Below, in pieces: positions 1 to 10,190 of a stretch of DNA of 64,000 nt. The notes under the pieces are model-generated. The model saw only the letters and a list, made by a program, of their open reading frames with translations. It was not told the DNA's origin and did not search any database. Every line of letters starts with the position of its first letter. Within the stretch, counting starts at the first letter, position 1. Source of the DNA: Rikenellaceae bacterium (GTDB lineage Bacteria; Bacteroidota; Bacteroidia; Bacteroidales; Rikenellaceae); NCBI GenBank assembly GCA_015059845.1, contig SUZR01000003.1:178823-242822 (forward strand), given 5' to 3'. Both the position numbers and the translations under genes were made by a program.

Positions 1-504
1 CTGGTTACGCAACTGACGAACAGACTCGATGTAAGGCAATGACTCAATATCACCTACCGTACCACCAATCTCCGAGATGATTACATCGTACTTCTTGGTT
101 GCACCCAGCAACTGAATACGACGCTTAATCTCGTCGGTGATATGAGGAATAACCTGCACTGTCTTACCCATATAATCACCGCGACGCTCCTTCTCCAAAA
201 TCTCCTTATAGATTTTACCCGTAGTAACGGTATTGTTCTTGGTTGTAGTGATTGAAGTAAAACGCTCATAGTGGCCCAAATCGAGGTCACACTCCGTACC
301 ATCCTCTGTAACATAGCTTTCACCGTGCTCATAGGGGTTAAGACGACCCGGGTCTGCATTGATATAGGGGTCGAACTTTTGAACCGTCACCGAATAGCCG
401 CGAGCCTGAAGAAGACGAGCGACGGTGGCTGAAATAATACCTTTGCCTAATGACGATGCAACACCTCCTGTAACGAAGATGTACTTTGGTTTACTTAGTT
501 TCAT
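1..504 (-). CDS. pyrG: CTP synthase, N-terminal part (runs off the window start)
   Basis: Reverse complement translates [82 protein letters not shown]..., the CTP synthase N-terminal synthetase domain; ATG at 504, open to base 1. Absent from the supplied ORF list. Confidence 0.96.
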   Translation of the reverse strand, partial: MKLSKPKYIFVTGGVASSLGKGIISATVARLLQARGYSVTVQKFDPYINADPGRLNPYEHGESYVTEDGTECDLDLGHYERFTSITTTKNNTVTTGKIYKEILEKERRGDYMGKTVQVIPHITDEIKRRIQLLGATKKYDVIISEIGGTVGDIESLPYIESVRQLRNQ

Positions 505-553
505 AATTGTATAACTATTATATAATTAACTTATCCTATCATTAACCTAACGG

Positions 554-585
554 GTCGGGCTCACGGCTCGGACCGTGAGTCCGAC
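554..585. repeat. GC-rich hairpin between DUF349 gene and pyrG
   Basis: gtcgggctcacgg-ctcg-gaccgtgagtccgac, near-perfect inverted repeat; no adjacent T-run. Confidence 0.55.
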
Positions 586-609
586 CTTGCGTACTCTTTT
601 ATGTGAGAG

Positions 610-2583
610 TTACTCTTTCGCGCCGTTATCCTCAGCCGAGCGAGCATCTATCATACGTACCTTCTCAATGGTGAGCTGAAGCTCCTGCTTTGCCTTGGCA
701 ATCTTCTCGCGTATATCGGCAATCATAGCCTCGGCATTCTTCGACTTGGAGAAGAAGCCGATGTTATTCTCTAGCAGAGCAATATCCTGCTCCATCTGGC
801 GAACCTTATTATAGAGGCGCTCACGCTCATTCTTCAGACGCTTATCGCCAGCTCCCTTCATACCCTGCAGACGCTCCTTGAAGCGGTTCATCGAACGGTC
901 ACGCTCCGAGCCGCGCAGCGTACCGAACATCTGGTCAACAGCCTCCTTATACTTCTTCTGCACGGCATCCTTCTGCTTGATGGGCACATAGCCAATCTCG
1001 CTCCAGCGACGCTGGAACTCCTTAATCATATCATAACCACCCTCCTTAATGTCGGCCGCCATCATCTCCTCGATAAGAGCCAACTTCTTCTTAAGGTTTG
1101 TCTCGTGCTCATCCTCGATACTTGCGAAGTGCTTAGCCTTACGCTCAAAGAAGTTGTCGCACGCTGCGCGGAAACGCTTCCACACCTGGTCAGAGTAGCG
1201 GCGTGAAACGGCACCCACCTGCTTCCACTTAGCCTGAAGAGCAATCAACTCCTCGGTTGCACGCTTCCAATCCTCGCTTGACTGCAAAGCCTCGGCAGCC
1301 TCACAAATCTCCTGCTTGAGCTGGAGGTTGTGCTCCATCTCGCTCTTAACGCCTGCATAGAACTCACGCTTAGCCTCGAAGAAACGGTCGCAAGCCGAGC
1401 GGAAACGCTCGTAGATGCGTGTGTTATCCTTCTTGGGAGCGAAGCCGATTGTGCGCCACATCTTCTGAATCTCGATAAGACGCTCACTGGCCTTATTCCA
1501 CTCCTTGCGCGATGTGTAGGGCTGCTCAGCCAGAGCCTCTGTCTTGGCGCAAAGCTCCTTCTTAAGCTCCAGATTCTTCAACTGCTCCTGCTTGATAGAG
1601 TCGAAATACTCCTGGTGCTGCTTATTTATACGGCTTGAGGCAGCCTTGAAACGCTCCCACAAACTCTCCTTATACTCATTTGCTACGGGGCCTGTCTCGC
1701 GCCACTCGTCGTGCAACTTCTGCAACTTGTGGAACGCATCAACGATAGATGGCTCAACCATCAACGCCTCGGCCTGCTCGCAAAGCTGGAGCTTCTGCTC
1801 GTAATTCTTCTTAAGGTCCAAGTCGCGCAGCTCCTTGTTTATCTTGATGAAATTATAGAAATTCTCAACGTGGAGATTATATGTCTCCCACAAATCCTTA
1901 ACCTTCGCCTGCGGAACAACGCCTGTATCCTTCCAGCGTTGCTGCAACTCGCGGAACTTAGCGAAAGTGTTATTAAGAGTCTCGTCAGAGTTAACCAACT
2001 CCTTCAACTCGTCAATAATCGCCAGCTTGATTTTCAGATTCTCCTCCTTGATAGAGTCCAAATTGGCAATATACTCGTCACGACGGCGGCGATACTCCTT
2101 GAACAGCTCCTTCAGGCGTACCTCCAAAGCATCTACTGCGGGGGTAAATTCAGCCTCCTCGCCCTGCTCAGCCTCAAAAGCCTTGCGGGCAGCATCCACC
2201 TCGGCACGGTGTAGCTTATAGAAGGCAATCTTAATAGCCTCCACACTCTTGCGAAGCGTCTGCACGGGCTCGCTCTCAAGCAGCGTGGCAAACATATCCA
2301 CAAGCTCCTGCTTGGATTTACCGCTCAAATCGTTCTTGTCAACATCCGCAGCGGCCTCCTCCTCGGCCGTCTCCTCGCCGATAGCAAGGCCAGCCTGCTC
2401 GGCATCCAATGCCGCATCCTCCTCGGCAAAATCAGCTGCAACCTCAGCGGCAGCAATCTCTACATCATTACTGGGAGCGGCCTCAGCGGCACCACTCTCC
2501 ACGGCAGTTACATTAAGCGCATCGTCGGCAGCACCGACAGACTCCACGGGAGTCGCATAGTTAGAATTTTCAGTAGCCATCAT
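610..2583 (-). CDS. DUF349 domain-containing protein, multiple DUF349 repeats after an acidic Ala/Glu-rich N-terminus
   Basis: 657 aa; repeated pattern LxLKxELxxxAEAL...W..A...L..LQ.xWKxxGxVP...xxLWxRFxxAxxxFF. Confidence 0.85.
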   Translation of the reverse strand: MMATENSNYATPVESVGAADDALNVTAVESGAAEAAPSNDVEIAAAEVAADFAEEDAALDAEQAGLAIGEETAEEEAAADVDKNDLSGKSKQELVDMFATLLESEPVQTLRKSVEAIKIAFYKLHRAEVDAARKAFEAEQGEEAEFTPAVDALEVRLKELFKEYRRRRDEYIANLDSIKEENLKIKLAIIDELKELVNSDETLNNTFAKFRELQQRWKDTGVVPQAKVKDLWETYNLHVENFYNFIKINKELRDLDLKKNYEQKLQLCEQAEALMVEPSIVDAFHKLQKLHDEWRETGPVANEYKESLWERFKAASSRINKQHQEYFDSIKQEQLKNLELKKELCAKTEALAEQPYTSRKEWNKASERLIEIQKMWRTIGFAPKKDNTRIYERFRSACDRFFEAKREFYAGVKSEMEHNLQLKQEICEAAEALQSSEDWKRATEELIALQAKWKQVGAVSRRYSDQVWKRFRAACDNFFERKAKHFASIEDEHETNLKKKLALIEEMMAADIKEGGYDMIKEFQRRWSEIGYVPIKQKDAVQKKYKEAVDQMFGTLRGSERDRSMNRFKERLQGMKGAGDKRLKNERERLYNKVRQMEQDIALLENNIGFFSKSKNAEAMIADIREKIAKAKQELQLTIEKVRMIDARSAEDNGAKE

Positions 2584-2680
2584 TCTTTGGTTTAAGCGTT
2601 AAACGCAATACTTAAGTATATAGATGTGCAAATATACAAAATTTATCTCTTCGTTATCCGTTTTTTTCGCGGGAATTTTG

Positions 2681-2688
2681 TACATTTG
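2681..2688 (+). promoter_or_regulatory. Bacteroidota -7 element (TAnnTTTG) for response regulator gene
   Basis: tacatttg about 20 nt upstream of ATG 2707; -33 element weak. Confidence 0.45.
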
Positions 2689-2706
2689 TAGAAAATTAAC
2701 ATTGAT

Positions 2707-3387
2707 ATGGGATACCGCATACTACTCATCGACGACGAGGACGATATTCTGGAGTTCGTGAAATACAACCTAATGCGTGACGGCTACGAGGTATTTACCG
2801 CCTCGAATGGCGCCGAAGGCTTGCAGACTGCTCTTAAGGTGAAACCCCACCTTATCCTGCTGGATATGATGATGCCCGTATTGGACGGCATTGAGACCTG
2901 CAAGGCTTTAAGACGCTCACCCGTGCTGAAAAATGTAATGATTGTCTTCCTCTCGGCCGTAGGTACCGAGGAAACTCAGCTGCAGGGATATGACGCCGGA
3001 GCAGACGATTACATCAACAAACCTATCAAGATGAATATCTTGCGCAGTCGTGTGCAGGCCATCTTGAAGCGCATTGCGCCCGTTGAGGAGCATAATAGCA
3101 CAATCAAAATCGACCGCGAGCACTATCAGGTAATCAAGGGCGACCAGACCATCATCCTCCCCCGCAAGGAGTTTGCATTGCTGGAATTGTTACACTCACA
3201 GCCCAACAAGCTCTTCACACGCGAGGAGATTTACGCCAGCGTATGGGGCAACAAGGTTGTCGTGGGCGACCGCACCATAGACGTACACATCCGCAAACTA
3301 CGCCAGAAGATTGGCGAGGAGCATATTATCACCGTCAAGGGTGTAGGCTATAAATTCTCGGCCGGCACCACAGAACAACAAGAGTAA
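2707..3387 (+). CDS. OmpR/PhoB-family response regulator
   Basis: 226 aa; receiver domain (IDDEDD, LLDMMMP, INKPI) plus winged-helix DNA-binding domain (DVHIRKLRQKIG...TVKGVGYKF). Confidence 0.93.
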   Translation: MGYRILLIDDEDDILEFVKYNLMRDGYEVFTASNGAEGLQTALKVKPHLILLDMMMPVLDGIETCKALRRSPVLKNVMIVFLSAVGTEETQLQGYDAGADDYINKPIKMNILRSRVQAILKRIAPVEEHNSTIKIDREHYQVIKGDQTIILPRKEFALLELLHSQPNKLFTREEIYASVWGNKVVVGDRTIDVHIRKLRQKIGEEHIITVKGVGYKFSAGTTEQQE

Positions 3388-3388
3388 A

Positions 3389-4681
3389 ATGAGACATTTT
3401 ATATTGACACTTATCTGCGCCGTTACAGCCACAATGGTATCGGCGCAGAATTTTTCCGAGCACTTCGCAAATAGAACACTTCGCATCGACTACATTTTTG
3501 CAGGCAATGCCGACAGTCAAATCGTAGCACTCGATGAATTAGCCTCATCGGAGGGCTGGGCTGGCCGTCGCGTAAATCTCGACAAAGTCCCCGTAAGAGG
3601 CAACGGAGAGGTAAAAATGATAGACTCCCAGAGCGGTAAGATAATTTATCGCACCACTTTCTCGAGCCTGTTTCAGGAGTGGCTGGTAACAGAGGAGGCT
3701 ACGCAGGTCACAAAGAGTTTCGAGGCTTCGTTCCTTGTTCCATTTCCCAAACAGGAGGCATTCATAGAGATTACACTACTCAGCAACGAGGGCAAAAAGC
3801 AGACATCCCTGCGCCACAAAATAGACCCTCAGGACAAACTTATCCGCAATATGGATAGCCGTCCCGTGGCTACCCACGAATACCTGATGAAGAGTGGCAC
3901 GGCGGAGGAGTGTATCGACATCGCCATCGTTGCCGAGGGATACACCTCCGAGGAGATGGATATCTTTATGCGTGACGCCCGCACGGCTTGCGAGGAGATA
4001 TTTCGTTATGAACCTTTTGCCTCGCACAAGCAGCGATTCAATGTTGTAGCCGTAAAGTTGGCATCAAAGCAGAGCGATGTAAGCGTTCCGCAGGAGGATG
4101 TGTGGCGCCAGACGGCACTAAACTCCAATTTTCACACATTCTATTCGCCTCGTTATCTCACCACAAATAGCGTACACCTCATACACGACTCACTCGCGGG
4201 TGTAGATTACGAACACCTGATAATTCTCGCCAACACCGACACTTACGGCGGAGGTGGCATATACAACTCGTACACCCTTACAACGGCCCACAATCCACAA
4301 TTCAAACCCGTTGTAGTACACGAGTTTGGCCACTCGTTTGGAGCTTTGGCCGACGAGTATTTCTACGAGCAGGCGGACCACACCGAGAATACGTACAAAC
4401 TCGGCTACGAGCCGTGGGAGCAGAACATCACAACACTCGTTGACTTCGAGTCAAAGTGGAAGGATATGCTCGACAAACGCACAAAAATTCCCACCGAGCC
4501 GACCGACAAGCGCAAGGAGAACTATACCGTAGGTGTGTATGAGGGTGGTGGCTATATGACCAAAGGAATGTATCGCCCTGCCGTTGTATGTCGTATGCGC
4601 GACAATGTTGCAACGCAGTTCTGCCCCGTATGCCAGAGAGCCATCGAACGGATAATATTGTATAATACGGAACAAGAATAA
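3389..4681 (+). CDS. Secreted M64 family (IgA peptidase-like) metallopeptidase
   Basis: Signal peptide; HEFGHSFGALADEYFYE zinc-binding motif; starts 1 bp after the response regulator stop. Confidence 0.88.
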   Translation: MRHFILTLICAVTATMVSAQNFSEHFANRTLRIDYIFAGNADSQIVALDELASSEGWAGRRVNLDKVPVRGNGEVKMIDSQSGKIIYRTTFSSLFQEWLVTEEATQVTKSFEASFLVPFPKQEAFIEITLLSNEGKKQTSLRHKIDPQDKLIRNMDSRPVATHEYLMKSGTAEECIDIAIVAEGYTSEEMDIFMRDARTACEEIFRYEPFASHKQRFNVVAVKLASKQSDVSVPQEDVWRQTALNSNFHTFYSPRYLTTNSVHLIHDSLAGVDYEHLIILANTDTYGGGGIYNSYTLTTAHNPQFKPVVVHEFGHSFGALADEYFYEQADHTENTYKLGYEPWEQNITTLVDFESKWKDMLDKRTKIPTEPTDKRKENYTVGVYEGGGYMTKGMYRPAVVCRMRDNVATQFCPVCQRAIERIILYNTEQE

Positions 4682-4701
4682 AATTTTACCAATAAAAACC
4701 T

Positions 4702-4729
4702 AAGGACGAAGATTTTTTCGTCCTTTTTT
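4702..4729 (+). terminator. Rho-independent terminator
   Basis: aaggacgaagattttttcgtcctttttt: 8-bp stem followed by T-run. Confidence 0.8.
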
Positions 4730-4753
4730 CTTACATATTCCCACTTTATTTTG

Positions 4754-4761
4754 TAACTTTG
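4754..4761 (+). promoter_or_regulatory. Putative -7 element for the ackA operon
   Basis: taactttg matches TAnnTTTG; implies a leader of about 160 nt before ackA. Confidence 0.4.
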
Positions 4762-4928
4762 GGTGTGCAAACAAAAATTTATGCATTTCAACCGTTCCGA
4801 GTACCACACAGACCGACATTGGCTCACGTGGCATATAACTTGGAGTGGTTTGGTGTGTAAATAAGTGCACAGAACAGCAACCCACAAATAAGCACCAAAA
4901 TTAAAAATCTAAAATATAAAAACAAAAG

Positions 4929-6137
4929 ATGATTGTATTAGTACTAAATTGCGGCTCATCGTCTATCAAGTATCAGGTTATTGACATCGACGAGCAGAGC
5001 AACGCGCTGTTGGCCAAAGGTTTGGTTGACCGCATCGGTCTTCCCGAGGGAAGCCTTACTCACAAGCCCGTAGGCAAGAACAACTTCGAACTCAAGCAGC
5101 CTATTCCCGACCACACAACAGGTATCAGCCTTGTGTTGGAGGCCCTCACAAACCCCGAGCACGGTGTTATCGCCGACCTTAAGGAGGTTAAAGCCGTAGG
5201 TCACCGCGTAGCTCACGGTGGCGAGTTCTTCAAATCAAGCGTTATCGTTGACGAGCAGGCTAAGGAGAATATCCGCTCACTGTTTGAGATTGCACCCCTG
5301 CACAACCCCGCAAACTTGGAGGGTGTTCTCTCTATCGAGAAGGTGTTGCCCGGCATTCCTCAGGTGGCTGTATTCGATACATCGTTCCACCAGAGCATTC
5401 CCGCTATCAACTACCTCTACGCTCTGCCCACAGAGTACTACGAGAAGTACCGCGTGCGTAAGTACGGTTTCCACGGCACAAGCCACAAGTATGTAGCTAA
5501 GGTGGGTGCCGAGATGGTTGGCTTGGATTTCGAGAACTCGAAGATTATCACTTGCCACATCGGTAACGGTGGCTCTGTAACTGCTGTTTTGAACGGCAAG
5601 TCATTCGACACATCTATGGGCTTCTCTCCGCTGGACGGTCTTGTGATGGGTACTCGTTGTGGTGCTGTTGACGCCAGCGCAATTACTTACATCGGCGAGA
5701 ATGAGGGTATGACATACGCCGAGTTGAATGCTATGATGAACAAGAAGTCGGGCGTATTGGGTCTGAGTGAGCTCTCAAGCGATATGCGCGATATTGACGA
5801 CGCATACGATGCAGGCAACGAGAAGGCTATCGTAGCACGCGATATGTACTACAACCGCGTTAAGAAGTTCGTTGGCGAGTATGCTGCCGAGATGGGCGGT
5901 GTTGACTTGGTAATCTTTACTGGTGGCGTTGGTGAGAACTCTGCCGACTTGCGCCGCTATGTATGCAAGGATATGCAGTTTATGGGCATCGAGATTGACG
6001 AGAGCATCAACGTCAAGACCCGTGGCACAAACACCCTGCTCTCTACACCTGAGTCAAAGGTTAAGGTTGCCGTTATCGCAACAAACGAGGAGCTTGTAAT
6101 CGCTACCGACACATACAACTTGACAAAGAATTTGTAA
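4929..6137 (+). CDS. ackA: Acetate kinase
   Basis: 402 aa; MIVLVLNCGSSSIKYQV, HRVAHGGE, FDTSFHQ, KYGFHGTSHKYV, GGVGENS. Confidence 0.96.
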   Translation: MIVLVLNCGSSSIKYQVIDIDEQSNALLAKGLVDRIGLPEGSLTHKPVGKNNFELKQPIPDHTTGISLVLEALTNPEHGVIADLKEVKAVGHRVAHGGEFFKSSVIVDEQAKENIRSLFEIAPLHNPANLEGVLSIEKVLPGIPQVAVFDTSFHQSIPAINYLYALPTEYYEKYRVRKYGFHGTSHKYVAKVGAEMVGLDFENSKIITCHIGNGGSVTAVLNGKSFDTSMGFSPLDGLVMGTRCGAVDASAITYIGENEGMTYAELNAMMNKKSGVLGLSELSSDMRDIDDAYDAGNEKAIVARDMYYNRVKKFVGEYAAEMGGVDLVIFTGGVGENSADLRRYVCKDMQFMGIEIDESINVKTRGTNTLLSTPESKVKVAVIATNEELVIATDTYNLTKNL

Positions 6138-6165
6138 TACAAAAACAATATTAAACACAAAGAAG

Positions 6166-7071
6166 ATGATTACACGTTTGGATGAAATCGTATCGGCAGC
6201 CGTTGCGCGTGGCAAGAAACGTTTGGCTGTCGCTTATGGTCAGGATACTCACACCATTGAAGCTGTATACAACGCTTGGAAGGAGGGTTTTGTTGAGGCT
6301 ACTCTTTATGGTGACAAGGCCACAATTGAGGAGGCTTGCGCCGAGCTTGGCATTGATAGTGCTGTTTTCAACATCGTTCACGAGCCGAGCGACGTTACCT
6401 GCGTTAAGTTGGCCGTACAGGCTGTAGTAAACGGTCAGGCAGACGTATTGATGAAGGGTCTGGTATCTACCGACAAATATATGCGCGGTATTTTGAATAA
6501 GGAGGCTGGCCTGTTCCCCCCGAAGGGTGTATTGAGCCACGTTGCCGTTATCGAGATGCCCGGCCGTGATAAGCTGCTCTCAGTATCTGACGTAGCAGTT
6601 ATCCCCGCTCCCGACTTCAAGCAGAAGCAGAAGTTGATTGGCTACCTGGCACAGACAGCAAAGATTCTTGGCGTGGATACTCCCAAGATCGCTTGCATCT
6701 CTGCTTCAGAGCAGGTATTGCCCAGCGTTATCTCATCTACCGAGGGAGCTATCCTTGCGAAGATGGGTGACCGCGGTCAGTTGGGTAAGGTTATCGTTGA
6801 CGGTCCTCTGTCGTTGGATGTTGCTCTTTACAAGGAGGTTGCCGAGCATAAGAAGGTTACCGGCTCAAGCGTTGCTGGCGACCCCGACTGCTTGCTCTTC
6901 CCCAACATTGAGTCAGCAAACGTATTCTTCAAGGCTGCAACCCACATCGGTGGCTCGGAGTTGGCCGCTATGGTTATGGGCACAAAAGTTCCCTGCGTGT
7001 TGACATCACGTGGCGACTCTGCTTTGACAAAGAAGTACTCTATCGCATTGGCTTGCTTGGCTGCAAGATAA
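6166..7071 (+). CDS. ptb: Phosphate acetyl/butyryltransferase family protein (Ptb-like)
   Basis: 301 aa PTA_PTB family; next to butyrate kinase. Confidence 0.85.
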   Translation: MITRLDEIVSAAVARGKKRLAVAYGQDTHTIEAVYNAWKEGFVEATLYGDKATIEEACAELGIDSAVFNIVHEPSDVTCVKLAVQAVVNGQADVLMKGLVSTDKYMRGILNKEAGLFPPKGVLSHVAVIEMPGRDKLLSVSDVAVIPAPDFKQKQKLIGYLAQTAKILGVDTPKIACISASEQVLPSVISSTEGAILAKMGDRGQLGKVIVDGPLSLDVALYKEVAEHKKVTGSSVAGDPDCLLFPNIESANVFFKAATHIGGSELAAMVMGTKVPCVLTSRGDSALTKKYSIALACLAAR

Positions 7072-7092
7072 ACAGATTAAATTGAAGGCTTT

Positions 7093-8238
7093 ATGGGGAT
7101 AAACTTTACGCGCGTCACCAAAAACCCTCTGCAAGATAAGGATGCATTGGTATTTAATATTTCGGGTGAGAGCAGGTACACAATACTTGCCATCAACCCA
7201 GGCTCTACCTCTACCAAGATAGCCATTTATAATGGCTCGGAGGCTAAGGTGGAACTTACGCTTCGTCATTCAACCGAGGAGTTGTCGCACTTTGCGTCAG
7301 CCATCGACCAGAGCGAATGGCGTAAAAGCCTTATTCTAAATACCCTTGCCGAAAACAATATCGACATTGAGTCCCTCTCGGCCGTTATAGGCCGAGGGGG
7401 CTTATTGCATCCTATTGAGAGCGGTGTTTACGAGGTGAATCAGACTATGATTGATGAGCTAAGGAGTTGTACTCCCCAGCACGCCTCAAACCTCGGAGCA
7501 ATAATCGCCTCGGAGATAGCCGAGTTGTGCCAAGCGAAGGCATATATCGCCGACCCGATTGTTGTTGACGAGCTGGACGAGGTTACAAAGATTACGGGCA
7601 TCAAGCAGATACGCCGCCGCTCGATTTTCCACGCCCTAAATCAGAAGGCTATGGCCCGCCGCTATGCCAGCGACATTGGACGGCCATACGAGGAGCTTAA
7701 CCTCATCGTAGCCCATCTGGGAGGTGGTATCTCTATTGGAGCGCACCACTACGGACGCGTTATCGACTGCAACAATGCACTCGACGGCGAGGGTCCTATC
7801 GCACCCGAGCGCGCAGGTACAATTCCCGCCGGAGAACTAATCGACCTCTGCTATTCGGGACAATACACCCACAAGCAGGCACGTGAGTTGATTGTCGGCG
7901 GAGGCGGATGGGTAGCTCTTGCAGGAACAAACTCTGCAATAGATATTGTGAATCGCGCCAACGAGGGCGACAAGAGTGCCAAGGAGGCTCTTGATGCAAT
8001 GTGTTATGGTGTTGCTAAGCATATTGGCCAGATGGCAGTTGCGCTCAACGGAGAGGTTGATGCAATAATAATCACTGGCGGTATTGCACATAGCAAATAT
8101 GTCACCGACTATATCAGTAAGCGTTGCCGCTTCATCGCACCCATTGAGATTTATGCGGGCGAGAACGAGTTGCAGGCATTGGCTATGAACGCTATGCGTG
8201 TTCTGCAGGGCACTACTGATGCAAAAATTTACGAATAA
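7093..8238 (+). CDS. buk: Butyrate kinase
   Basis: 381 aa; ILAINPGSTSTKIAIY, HLGGGISIGAHHYGRVID, ITGGIAHS typical of Buk. Confidence 0.92.
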   Translation: MGINFTRVTKNPLQDKDALVFNISGESRYTILAINPGSTSTKIAIYNGSEAKVELTLRHSTEELSHFASAIDQSEWRKSLILNTLAENNIDIESLSAVIGRGGLLHPIESGVYEVNQTMIDELRSCTPQHASNLGAIIASEIAELCQAKAYIADPIVVDELDEVTKITGIKQIRRRSIFHALNQKAMARRYASDIGRPYEELNLIVAHLGGGISIGAHHYGRVIDCNNALDGEGPIAPERAGTIPAGELIDLCYSGQYTHKQARELIVGGGGWVALAGTNSAIDIVNRANEGDKSAKEALDAMCYGVAKHIGQMAVALNGEVDAIIITGGIAHSKYVTDYISKRCRFIAPIEIYAGENELQALAMNAMRVLQGTTDAKIYE

Positions 8239-8239
8239 T

Positions 8240-8662
8240 ATGAAGAAGATTCTTATTCTCAATGGTCCGAACTTGAACCTGCAAGGCAAGCGAGATGTAA
8301 ACATCTACGGCACAACGACCTTTGAGGAGTACACCGAATCACTTGCCAAGCGATATGAAGGCACGGTGGAGTTTGATTATTTCCAGTCAAACATCGAGGG
8401 TGAGTTGATAAATGCCATACACGCGAGTGTGGGTAAATACGATGGCGTGGTTTTGAATGCTGGAGGTTACACCCATACCTCTGTGGCGTTGCGCGATGCT
8501 ATCGCAGCCGTCACCACTCCCGTTGTGGAGGTACATATCTCATCAATCCTCGCACGCGAGGAGTTCCGCCACATTTCGATGATTGCCCCCGTAGCCAAAG
8601 GCTCTATTATGGGCTTCGGACTGGATTCATACCGACTCGGTGTAGAGGCTTTATTGGAATAG
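8240..8662 (+). CDS. aroQ: Type II 3-dehydroquinate dehydratase
   Basis: MKKILILNGPNLNLQGKRDVNIYG...; NAGGYTHTSVALRDAI, VEVHISSILAREEFRHIS. Start moved from the ORF-track 8198 to 8240. Confidence 0.95.
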   Translation: MKKILILNGPNLNLQGKRDVNIYGTTTFEEYTESLAKRYEGTVEFDYFQSNIEGELINAIHASVGKYDGVVLNAGGYTHTSVALRDAIAAVTTPVVEVHISSILAREEFRHISMIAPVAKGSIMGFGLDSYRLGVEALLE

Positions 8663-8671
8663 GATTCAAGG

Positions 8672-10132
8672 ATGGCCGCAGAACGACAACTCGTAGAGCG
8701 CGTAGCATCGGGCGTCGCGTGGAGCATAGCCGAGAAGGTGGGCTCTGCGTTGTTGCAGGCTGTGGTCAGTATTGTTGTCGCCAACCGTATTATGCCTATG
8801 GATATGGGCATAATGGCCGTGCTTACATTCTTTACTACATTGGCGCAGGTGGTTGTCGATAGTGGCTTTTCGCAGACGCTGATTCGCAAAGCCTCACCCA
8901 CGCAGGCTGATTACAAGGCGGTTTTCCGATTCAACATCATCTCTTCACTCACGCTCTACGCTCTGCTGACAGCCATCGCCCCGATGGTTGCCCGCTACTA
9001 CGACTGGCCCCTACTCGCACAGGTAGCACCCGTTCTGTTTCTGCTGCTCCCGTTGAATGCGATGTGCGTTATACAGAACACTATTATGGTGCGTGAGTTC
9101 CGTTTCGCACAGCTCTCCACAATTACATTCCTCAGTTCAACCATTAGTGGCATCATCGCAATCGTAATGGCTCTGACGGGCTTCGGCATTTGGAGTCTTG
9201 TAGGACAGCGCGTAAGTATGATGGCGGCAAAGGCTCTGCTTCTATGGTGGCGTAGCTCGTGGCGGCCAAACAATGGCGAGCGTGCTGGCACACTGCGCGA
9301 TATGGCTCCATATAGCTTGCGACTGATGACAACGGACCTAATCACAGCGCTATATAACAATGTAGCACAGCTATTCATTGGCAAGATATACTCCGGCAGC
9401 GTGTTGGGATACTTCAACCAAGCACAAAAGCTGAAGGATATGCCCGTTAATGCCACGATGCAATCAATCCAGAGCGTAACATTTCCAGCACTGGCCAAAA
9501 TCGGCGATGACGAGAAGAAATTTGCAGATAGCTACCGAAAGGTTGTGATGGTTACGGCCTACGTAATGTTCCCGATGATGGCTGGATTGATAGCCACAGC
9601 CGAGGAGATTTATACGCTACTACTCAAGCCCGACTGGCATCCCGCCATACCCTACTTCCGCATATTGTGCGCCATAGGATTCTTCTACCCTATCGCCATT
9701 GTGGCGTATAATATCCTGAAGGTCAAGAGCAACGGAGGAATAATCCTTAGATTGGAGATTATCAAACGAGTAATTATGACAATAATCCTCTGCCTTACCA
9801 TACCGCACAGTGTTGCGGCCGTAGCTTGGGGATTGGTGGCAGCGGCTGCCATCGAGATGTCGCTAAATATAGTTGCAGCAAAAAAGTATAATGCAACAGG
9901 CATAGTATCGCTCATCATTGCGATTCTTCCTACAACATTAGTCACCGCAGCAATGTACCTCGCAGTATATGCCGCGGGAGTGTACGCCAATGATTGGAGT
10001 ATATTCTGGCGATTGATGGCGATGATTTTGGTAGGCGTTGTTACATACGTATCACTTAGCTGGATTACACGTATGGAGGCATTTTGCGAGGTGCGCAACA
10101 TCGTTAGCAAGTTCCTCTCACGCAAAAAATAA
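8672..10132 (+). CDS. Lipopolysaccharide biosynthesis protein / oligosaccharide flippase (MOP superfamily)
   Basis: 486 aa polytopic membrane protein with Wzx/Polysacc_synt-like N-terminus. Confidence 0.87.
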   Translation: MAAERQLVERVASGVAWSIAEKVGSALLQAVVSIVVANRIMPMDMGIMAVLTFFTTLAQVVVDSGFSQTLIRKASPTQADYKAVFRFNIISSLTLYALLTAIAPMVARYYDWPLLAQVAPVLFLLLPLNAMCVIQNTIMVREFRFAQLSTITFLSSTISGIIAIVMALTGFGIWSLVGQRVSMMAAKALLLWWRSSWRPNNGERAGTLRDMAPYSLRLMTTDLITALYNNVAQLFIGKIYSGSVLGYFNQAQKLKDMPVNATMQSIQSVTFPALAKIGDDEKKFADSYRKVVMVTAYVMFPMMAGLIATAEEIYTLLLKPDWHPAIPYFRILCAIGFFYPIAIVAYNILKVKSNGGIILRLEIIKRVIMTIILCLTIPHSVAAVAWGLVAAAAIEMSLNIVAAKKYNATGIVSLIIAILPTTLVTAAMYLAVYAAGVYANDWSIFWRLMAMILVGVVTYVSLSWITRMEAFCEVRNIVSKFLSRKK

Positions 10133-10167
10133 AAACCATCAACGGCATACGTACCATTGATGGTTTT
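10132..10167. terminator. Bidirectional terminator between flippase and argH
   Basis: aaaaccatcaacggcatacgtaccattgatggtttt, inverted repeat between convergent genes. Confidence 0.75.
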
Positions 10168-10190
10168 CATCTATCTACTCCGTTAATTTG

